Shown piece after piece: positions 16,447-22,500 of a stretch of 22,500 nt of DNA. The stretch is from Prorocentrum cordatum (taxonomy: Eukaryota > Sar > Dinophyceae > Prorocentrales > Prorocentraceae): the NCBI GenBank assembly GCA_963575745.1, contig CAUYUJ010017848.1:1-22500 (forward strand), written 5' to 3'. Made by a program: the position numbers and the translations under genes. Numbering within the stretch: the stretch's first letter is position 1; each line of letters begins with the position of its first letter. A model generated the notes under the pieces. It ran no database searches and was not told the DNA's origin. It saw nothing but the letters and a program-made list of their open reading frames with translations.

Positions 16447-16497
16447 TTCGAGCCAGTTTTGGTGAGCCAAATTGGTCCGAGCCAAATGTTACTTGAG
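16447..16497 (-). other. three or four degenerate tandem SL relics
   Basis: On the minus strand: CTCAAG (16497-16492), AACATTTGGCTCGG (16490-16477), ACCAATTTGGCTCAC (16476-16462) and CCAAAACTGGCTCGAA (16462-16447). Each resembles CCATTTTGGCTCAAG with one to several changes, and they are spaced about 15 bases apart, as in recycled tandem SL relics. They are more decayed than the pair at 1245-1274. Confidence 0.65.
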
Positions 16498-16575
16498 AGG
16501 AGGAGGAGGAGGAGGAGGAGGAGGAGGAGGAGGAGGAGGAGGAGGAGGAGGAGGGGGAGGGGGAGGGGGAGGGGA

Positions 16576-16606
<31 letters not shown>

Positions 16607-16745
16607 AGGAGGAGAAGGAGGAGGAAGGACGAGAGGAAGAGGAGGAGGAGGAGGGAGGAGGAGGACGAGGAGGAGGAGGAGGAGGAGGAGGGAGGGGAGG
16701 AAGAGGAAGAGGAGGAGACGAGGAGGACGAGGATGGGGGGAAGGA
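16498..16745. repeat. (GAG)n tract, facing the CTC tract at 16933
   Basis: GAG with GGGGAG and GGAAGGACGAG interruptions. Its reverse complement pairs imperfectly with 16933-17135 across about 190 bases. Confidence 0.93.
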
Positions 16746-16932
16746 GAAGGGGAGAGATGGAGGAAGCACGAGGGATGCACAGGGCAGGGGCAGAGGCTGG
16801 GGGAGAGGCGGCCTTTTTGTCGGGATGCTGCCCACGATGGGCCGCGGGGCGCAGCTGCCCAGAGGAGCAGTTGGGCATCGCTCTCGGACGCGTGCCGTTT
16901 TTTTCCTTGGCGAGGGCCATCGAAGAGCATCG
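16746..16932. other. unassigned spacer between facing GAG and CTC tracts
   Basis: No recognisable feature. It would be the loop if the two tracts paired. Confidence 0.4.
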
Positions 16933-16939
16933 CCCTCCT

Positions 16940-16970
<31 letters not shown>

Positions 16971-17135
16971 CTCCTCCTCTCCCTCCTCCTCCTCGTCTCC
17001 TCCTTCCCCTCCTCCCCTCCCTCCTCCTCCTCCTCCTCCTCTCCTCCTTCCTCCTCCCTCCTCCTCCTCCTCCTCCTCCTCCTCCTCCTCCTCCTCCTCC
17101 TCCTCCTCCTCCTCTTGCTCCTCCTCCTCCTCCTC
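16933..17135. repeat. (CTC)n tract at the 3' end of the minus-strand LINE
   Basis: Plus-strand CTC, so the minus strand reads GAG. It begins where recognisable sequence of the minus-strand LINE tail ends. The sense-strand relation (element, then GAG) is the same as at 6362 for the plus-strand LINE. Confidence 0.93.
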
Positions 17136-17140
17136 ATCGA

Positions 17141-17331
17141 CACAGCTTTGGCGCAACATGAGTATGTTACACCTCCTGCCACTTGCGCCACCGCGCCAGC
17201 GCGCGTGGGTGGCACCCGCAGCCACGTTCGCCACCTACGCCGCTGACGTGGGTGGCGCCTGATTGCCGCTTGCGCCACCATCTGCAGTGGCAGATGGGCG
17301 GCGCTCTCCAAAACCATGCCCCGAGGAGACC
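17141..17331 (-). other. 3' untranslated tail of the minus-strand LINE
   Basis: This stretch lies between the last open frame (stop at 17332) and the CTC tract. It contains a local duplication of the words TTGCGCCACC and GTGGGTGGC(A/G)CC (17186-17283) and a short hairpin, ATCTGCAGTGGCAGAT. No poly-A or poly-T tract is present at the junction. Confidence 0.5.
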
Positions 17332-18098
17332 TCACACACGCGAGGTATTTCTGAAGCAACCAGCGGCTGCACAAGGTAACGCCACTGCTTGTTGACGGAA
17401 AACCTGCCTTTCGCCAAATTCGCAAGAGCACGCGCGCCCCAGGAACCGTGGGGTTGCGGCCCCGAGCAAGAGCCAGCGAGCTTGGCGGAGACGGTAGTCC
17501 CTCCCGCCCCACGCACGCAGCGCACCACACACCATTGCCCCCCCCACAAGCTGGAACGAGTGCGCAGCATGCGGCTTGCCGCCTTCTCCAGCGACTCTCA
17601 CATGAGCAGTGTCAACTATGGAGAGGACTGGCGGCGTGCTCGTAGGCGGGGCAAAGAGGCCGAGCACGGCCACCTGCTGGCGGCGCAGCTTCGCACTGCT
17701 GACATCCCGTTTCGATATCTGGAAAGCACTTGAGTCGGCCATGGGCGGTCCAACGCGCGCAACCCAAGTGGCCCAGGCACGAAGCACTTTAGCCTTGGCC
17801 TTGATGGCACTGCGCACCTCCTCGGGGATGCGAGAGCGAGAGCACTGCCACTTGGCCCTATCATCGGCAAGATCACTGCCTGCCTTTAACCACTCAGTCG
17901 TGCGCCCACTCTGCACCGCAGCACGCGTGCAATGCGAGCACACTTTGGTAACGTGCACATGCTCAATCCCCCCAACCCCAACCCCACCCCCCCACCACAC
18001 ACCCCCACCCACCCACCCACCCACCCACCCACCCACCCACCCACCCACCCCCACCCCCTACCCACCACCCCCCACCCACCCACACCCACCACACCCCA

Positions 18099-18196
<98 letters not shown>

Positions 18197-18830
18197 CAGC
18201 CCTCCACCCGCCCCCACAATTGCTTCCATATCTCGGCCCACGCCGAGCGAGAGGAAGCACAGAAAGCGCGTCCACGCACATACAAGCCATCGTGCACAAA
18301 CGAGCTGCACAGGCGGCCAAGAGACCTCTGACCGCGGCCCAGGGGTTCCCGCGGTCCCGAAGCGCCGCCAGGGCCGAAACCATCCCTTGGAGCAAAACCT
18401 CCCTGGGGAGAAGCTCATCCCAAACAGCGACAGCGAAGCTAACAAGAGGATCCAGCTGCAATCTGCACGCGGGATCACACAAACGCGCTGGCGAGAGCAT
18501 CAACATGAGAGTCACGCTTTTTTCCCGCAAGGCTGAAGCTCTGCACATGAGCATGCTGAGCGCGAGCCACGCGCAGAGCGTCGCTGCTGGTGCCATACAC
18601 ATGTCCCGCGTACTTCGAGCAGGACAAGACGGCAGCCCGCAGCATTGTGTGCAACCTGGATTGCCTAACCTGCTCGACGAAGTGCATGACCTTGCGGGCC
18701 CGAGCGCGAGCTGGTCCCATGCGCCCTTGCCTAGTCGCACGGGGCTTGACAGCAGCGGCAGAGAAAGCAATGCAAAGGTTACGCTCTTTGGAGGCACCTT
18801 GAACGTTGAATCTGGACAGTTCGCGCACAA
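17332..18830 (-). pseudogene. C-terminal region of minus-strand LINE ORF2 (RNase H-like and Cys-rich tail)
   Basis: Below the RT on the minus strand, one frame gives LDPLVSFAVAVWDELLPREV and ALSVLPLARRGPRYGSN (about 18440-18215). The satellite at 17978-18198 then interrupts. Beyond it another frame reads VHVTKVCSHCTRAA, WLKAGSDLADDRAKWQC (which resembles the G-N-x-x-AD-x-x-A end of RNase H domains), IPEEVRSAIKAKAKVLRAW and HSFQLVGGAMVC (about 17960-17500). Near the end a third frame gives CSGPQPHGSWGARALANLAK, matching a Cys-Gly-rich terminal block common in dinoflagellate LINE proteins. Order and content fit a LINE tail, but the RNase H assignment is an inference from one short motif. Confidence 0.62.
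17978..18198. repeat. compound satellite (CCCA)n-(CA)n-(CGCA)n inside the LINE tail
   Basis: CCCA/CCCCA repeats (17978-18098), then CA (18099-18152), CGCA (18153-18184) and CA again (18185-18198). It sits between LINE pieces that match on both sides, so it expanded within, or inserted into, the element. Confidence 0.95.
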
Positions 18831-19738
18831 GCTGAGCTTGGACCGACGGCGACGAAGCAGCGACGCGACTCTTCCGACGCGCGACGGGCATTTTTATCTG
18901 GCCCAGTTCAGCGCGCAGCATCGTAGTGGCCCCCACCAGGTCGGAGAACCGGTCGTGAGGCCGCCCAACCTGGCGCAGCCCAATGTCGCCCACTCCGATT
19001 CCAAGCCGCAACAACCGATGACGCTCAAGAACTCTGTCCACTGGCCCGAGGAGCACAATCTGAAGCAGGAGCGTTGCGAAGAGGCACCCAGGCAGCACAG
19101 CCTGCGGAGCCAACACAGGAGAAGAAATAGCGCCGTCCACGGCAAGGACGCGGGGCGCAGGGTACAAGCTAACAAGCAGTTTTAGTTGACGAAGGGGAAA
19201 CCCCGCGCTGGTTGCAGCACCAATCAGCTCACTGCGACGAATGTGTTCAAGCGCTTTCTGCTCATCTAGAAGCACCGGACCGCACGAGAACCCGCGTTCT
19301 CGCGCCCGCTCGGAGCTGGCAGCCTGAATCCACACGAGCATGTCACTACTGCGGCCGCTGGCGGCCCACCAATATGGCCGCGGATGCTCGGCCTGCCAGC
19401 GGTCGACCAGAGGGCTGCGGAGGCGCCCTTGCACTCGGGCCAAAATGTGAATGAGAGCGATCGGTCTGAGACCTCCCTCCCGCATGGCTAAACAGACAAA
19501 GTTGACATAAAACTCAAGCCAACTGCAGGACCTTTCAAAACAGCACACCACATTTCTATACAGGCTTCCAAAGCCATGCCAGAAAGCACAAGAAGCTGCC
19601 GAAGGAGGCCTGGTCAAAAACCACACCTGCGTTCGCATGGAATGATTGCAAAACGCGCTTCAACTCGGCCAGACTGGGCAGAGGAAAATCGGGGCCGAGG
19701 TCGTCAGGCCACACTAGCTCATCGCCTAGGGCGCCCAC
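18831..19738 (-). pseudogene. reverse transcriptase domain of the minus-strand LINE, active-site Asp lost
   Basis: Minus-strand motifs in order: SLAELKRVLQSFHANAGVVFDQASF (linker, near 19670-19600, frame of the EN), then a frame change to GGLRPIALIHILARVQGRL (about 19475-19420), the PYWWAASGR block, GPVLLDEQKALEHI carrying the motif A Asp (about 19280-19236), SAGFPLRQLKLLVSLY, VLAVDGAISSPVL, AVLPGCLFATLLLQIVLL (motif B, AGC-FATT-like) and LGIGVGDIGLRQVG (motif C, about 19003-18970). The family's motif C is YVDD. Here it is GVGD, the first catalytic Asp being Gly (codon GGC, one A-to-G change from GAC). The enzyme would be inactive. The frame is otherwise open for 387 codons (19638-18475). Confidence 0.85.
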
Positions 19739-19753
19739 CTCCCACCACCCAGG

Positions 19754-21340
19754 TCACTCCCCCTCCAACAGCGGAACCTCCTCATTCCTAGTGGCAGGCG
19801 CCCCAGATGGAGACAGACTGCTGGCATGCCACGGTGTGGCTGGCTTGCTGCGCGCACATTTGGCTGCGCCGCCATTCAACTTGCGCGGCTGAACCCACTC
19901 CTCCCAACCAGGGCGCCCGGTCGCCTCGGCGGCGCGGCGCGAGGCGACGGCGCGCGCGTGCGCAACCTTAGCCAGTGCACGCGCGAGCGGGTACGACAAA
20001 GAAGAGGCAACAGACAGCACGGCACGCCAAGTGCCCACGTCCTGCACGTTGCGCGGCGTGTGCAGCACAAGCTTGCGAGCGAGGCGCAACGTGCAGCTGC
20101 GCAGTGGGGGCGGCTTCCATGCGGCAAGCCCATCAAGGCATCTTGCTTCCAGCTCCCACCGCAGCGCGTCGGCACTGAGGCCTGGGAAGGCCAGGCCACT
20201 GCCTTGAGGAGCCTGCCGCGCGCTAAACTTGGGACCAGCGGATCTGCCGAAGTATTCGGTGTCAACCTCTACGTCAAGATCAACCACGTCGGCCCAGCCC
20301 CGTTCTGCTCTGTCAAGCCAGAGACGCCACTCACTGTCTAAGTCGAGGCCCTCAGACAGAAGAGTGTAGTCAACCCAATGCATGTCGAGGTCCGAGCGGC
20401 GGCAGCCTGCAGGGATGGCAGTCGACGGCCTCTTCGGAACCGCGGCGACCATGTGGCTCAAATCCGCGTCCTCAAGCTGGCGCAGCGTGAGCACGACGCG
20501 GTGTCGCGGCGTGGTGCCGCCATCCACAAGGGTCCTTGCCCGTGCCCCGTAGCGCAGGCGTCGCGAAACTACGAGGAAGTCGATGCGCCTGCCCGCGCCC
20601 ACGGAGCTGTCCTCCTCCTCCCTCCTCCTCCTCCTCCTCCTCCTCTCCCTCCTCCTCCTCCTCCTCCATCCTCCATCTCCTCCTCCTCCTCCTCCTCCCT
20701 CCTGCTCCCTCCCTCCTCCTCCTCCTCCTCCTCCTCCTCCTCCTCTCTCCTCCTCCTCTCCCCTCGTCCTCCTCCTCCTCCTCCTCCTCCTCCTCCTCCT
20801 CCTCCTTCGCCTCCTCCTCCTCCTCCTGCAGCAGGCGCCACACAACAAGCATCCATGGCCCCATACCCACCCTGATCCAATCAGAGTCTCTGGCAACATC
20901 TGGAAATCACCGCACGGCACAAACGGAACGGCCATACGCTCGAGCACTTCGCCCAGCACAGCGAGAATTTGAATATGCAAACTCTGTGGGCCAAGCTCTT
21001 GTCTATGATGCAGATACACAGTGGCAACAGCGAGACCTCCTGGCACCAGCCCTTGGCAGTGTAGAATGCGTGCACGCCCAGAGACGAGATCGGCCTCGAT
21101 GATCTCGAAGAGTCGCAGGCCCGAAGCTTGAGGTACCATGTGGAAAAAACCCACCTGCAGTGCCACCACGCCCTCACCAACAGCAGCCAGCCTCCCGCAA
21201 AGTACCTTCCCATGACTCAGCCTTGGCGCTGTCGAGGTGATGTTCCTGAACAGAAACGGCGCCGGCGGCAAGCACCCTCGGGGGCTTCAAGATAGCCTCG
21301 AGCCCAACAATACCAGTGACATTGCTGGTGACAATCGAAA
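19754..21340 (-). pseudogene. endonuclease domain and linker of the minus-strand LINE
   Basis: The domain begins with FSIVTSNVTGIVGLEAIL (metal-binding Asn; about 21340-21290) and VSVQEHHL (catalytic Glu). A frame change near 21190 leads to VVALQVGFFHM, VATVYLHHRQELG, PFVPCGDFQMLPE (GDF at about 20914-20905), RRIDFLVVSRRL (about 20587) and TPRHRVVLTL (about 20509), the latter holding the catalytic His. Between GDFQM/SGWVWG and RRIDF a 217-bp CTC tract is inserted without breaking the 505-codon frame. The linker (LDMHWVDYTLLSEGLD, WELEARCLDGLAAWKPPPLR) runs to a TGA at 19754-19756. All catalytic residues I can place are present. Confidence 0.85.
20611..20827. repeat. (CTC)n tract inside the endonuclease domain
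   Basis: A 217-base CTC/TCC tract on the plus strand (GAG on the coding strand) translating as Arg/Glu/Gly runs. It lies where EN proteins of this family normally have a short loop between the GDF motif and the IDF motif. Confidence 0.95.
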
Positions 21341-21599
21341 AGGAACGAACGCTGCGCTGGCTACCCCAATTCAGTGCGTGTCTTGGCCTCCCTCTTCTTG
21401 GCATGATGGAGAATGGAATCGAAGATGCCCTCCATGAGCTCGTGCTTGGCCCCGTGCTTGTCGGCGAGGATAGCAGCAGCGGAGGCGGAAGGGGGGGGGG
21501 CATCAGCATCGGCGTCCACATCAGCGGGAGGGACAGCCGTCTGTTGCTGACACCAAGTGAGCAGCTCCTGGTCGGCGACATCGGCCAGCTGCCGAGCGG

Positions 21600-22487
21600 C
21601 CTCAGCGCCGCTGGCTCCTCCACTTGCAGGGGCGTCGACAGGCGGCTGTTGCCGTTTGCATCAGGGGCGGCGGCAGCGGGCCCTCCGCTCTCACGCATGA
21701 CGTAGCCGCCATCAGCAGGAGCATCAGGCGGAGCAGCCGCGATGCGATGGCCTGCAGGCTCGGCAAGAGCCCCTTGAGCTGCGCGGCGAACACCTGCAGC
21801 CCCTTGTCCGTGGCGACGGTGTCCGCCAAAGCACTGAGCTGCTGGACTGGGCCACCCTCGACGACGACCGCAGACCCCATCTCTGCATGCGCCTTGGCAG
21901 CCCGAGCCGCCGCTTCCTTGCACTTGACGTTGAGCGCCTCCAGCTCCGATTTGAGCTTGGCGGCCTTGGCGACCGCCCGGTTGGCCGCCTCCAACGCCGC
22001 GTCGTAGGCGCGCTAGGCCTTGTCCCGCTGATCCGAGAGCTGGTCCTGCGCAACCTTGGCCTCCTTCGCTGAGGCCACTGGCTCACCCTGCAGCAGCGCC
22101 CGCCTGGCAAGGACCCTCGCGACCTGCTTGGGCGGCCAGCTGGTGGACAGCTTGCTGAAGTCGCCCACGCTGGGCTTCGCGTAGACACTGAGCGACACCT
22201 CGTCCAGTACCATGGCACTGCCCTGGAGCGATGGCGGGCCTTGCTTCCACACGCCTTCCTTGAGCCTTGCCACCGCCAGGCTGCACCTTGGGCACGTTGG
22301 CGGGCGCGGGTTGGCCACACACCCGACACGCAGCGCGCGGGAGGAATTTATATGTATAGCCGCACTTCTTGTCGCAGCACGCCCAAGTACGAAAGTCATC
22401 GGGGGCCATGGACCTGCTGTGCACAGCGAGCGAGCGCGGGGAGAGCCGCGATGCGGAAACGAAAGGAGTTGGAGGTGTTGCCTCCAC
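21600..22487 (-). pseudogene. ORF1 of the minus-strand LINE: zinc-finger-like N-terminus and coiled coil
   Basis: From 22487 downward the minus strand gives MAPDDFRTWACCDKKCGYTY (about 22409 on), then FLPRAACRVCGQPAP: a W-x-C-x(3)-C-x(n)-C-x(2)-C pattern like RanBP2-type or related zinc ribbons seen at the head of dinoflagellate LINE proteins. The frame then shifts (near 22290) to LAVARLKEGVWKQGPPSLQG and LARRALLQGEPVASAKEAKV. An in-frame TAG (22013-22015) is followed in the same frame by a clear coiled coil (AVAKAAKLKSELEALNVKCK, then EAAARAAKAHAEMG). The role is presumably RNA binding and multimerisation. The true start could be upstream of the window. Confidence 0.68.
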
Positions 22488-22500
22488 GAAAGGGCTTGGG

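Larger units (their letters stand above)
17136..22500 (-). mobile_element. second non-LTR retrotransposon (LINE), decayed, YVDD-type RT subfamily
   Basis: On the minus strand, in order from 22500 down: zinc-finger-like and coiled-coil ORF1, EN, RT, and an RNase H-like and Cys-rich tail. It is probably continuous with sequence beyond the window, so the 5' end is not defined. Frame changes are inferred near 22290, 21650-21750, 21190, 19590, 18830-18480 and around the satellite at 17978-18198. In-frame stops lie at 22013-22015 (TAG) and 19754-19756 (TGA). The RT motifs (LLDEQKALEH, AVLPGCLFATLLL, GVGDIGL) belong to a different subfamily from the plus-strand element, so these are two independent insertions rather than an inverted duplication. 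Confidence 0.87.

Noticed and set aside
17886-18478. Cys/Val and Gly/Trp-rich repeat segments on the minus strand
   Set aside because: They are translations of the CCCA/CA satellite inside the LINE tail.
20448-20462. SL-like word CCATGTGGCTCAAA on the plus strand
   Set aside because: It falls in conserved EN-linker coding sequence on the minus strand and is not tandem; best explained as chance.
1-22500. CRISPR array, tRNA or rRNA genes, bacterial operons
   Set aside because: No repeat-spacer pattern, no tRNA or rRNA conserved blocks were noticed, and repeats, SL relics and LINEs indicate eukaryotic nuclear DNA. A covariance-model scan would be decisive.
1245-22500. The two LINEs as arms of one large inverted duplication
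   Set aside because: Their RT motifs differ (QGCPSSG and CADD versus PGCLFAT and GVGD), so they belong to different subfamilies.

Overview
The window looks like repeat-dominated nuclear DNA of a dinoflagellate. Three things point there. (1) A 15-base exact match to the 3' part of the dinoflagellate spliced leader (DinoSL) lies at 1260-1274, with degenerate tandem SL-like copies on the minus strand at 16447-16497. (2) Two decayed non-LTR retrotransposons carry endonuclease and reverse-transcriptase motifs of the kind common in dinoflagellate genomes. (3) The DNA is GC-rich and loaded with simple repeats and foldback elements. The genus cannot be fixed from sequence alone. I see no host protein gene, tRNA, rRNA or CRISPR that I can support.

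Layout. 1-1245: unassigned GC-rich DNA, a (GAG)n/(GAGCG)n tract and a palindromic AT-cored element (894-1174). 1245-6360: a nearly full-length plus-strand LINE with relic SL, ORF1, AP-type endonuclease (EN), reverse transcriptase (RT) with CADD catalytic box, and a C-terminal Cys/His segment. It is broken by frameshifts, one stop, poly-C tracts and a 113-bp duplication. 6362-8110: a (GAG)n tract, then a dense run of imperfect palindromes, one of them (7722-7895) an inverted homologue of the 894-1174 element. 8372-9105: an 86-bp repeat family and a long (GAG)n tract. 9106-12100: an unassigned stretch, a CT/TA/CATA microsatellite field, and two facing arms of CCAAGAG/CTCTTGG micro-repeats. 12261-13330: an element with terminal inverted repeats whose interior is a 115-bp minisatellite in a higher-order arrangement. 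13456-15360: CTC, GATTC and GAG tracts and an 83-bp tandem repeat. 15660-16497: a minus-strand, probably retroposed, sequence with about 217-bp tandem homology downstream of the SL relics. 16498-17135: facing GAG and CTC tracts. 17141-22500: a second LINE on the minus strand, of a different RT subfamily, with ORF1 (zinc-finger-like and coiled coil), EN, RT and C-terminal domain. It is decayed and interrupted by a CTC tract and a CCCA/CA tract, and its 5' end may lie beyond the window.

The parts share a retrotransposition theme: two LINE families, SL relics that imply trans-spliced RNA was copied back into DNA, and non-autonomous foldback elements. Both LINE 3' ends abut (GAG)n on the sense strand. 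Some frameshifts sit next to homopolymers and could be assembly errors rather than true decay.
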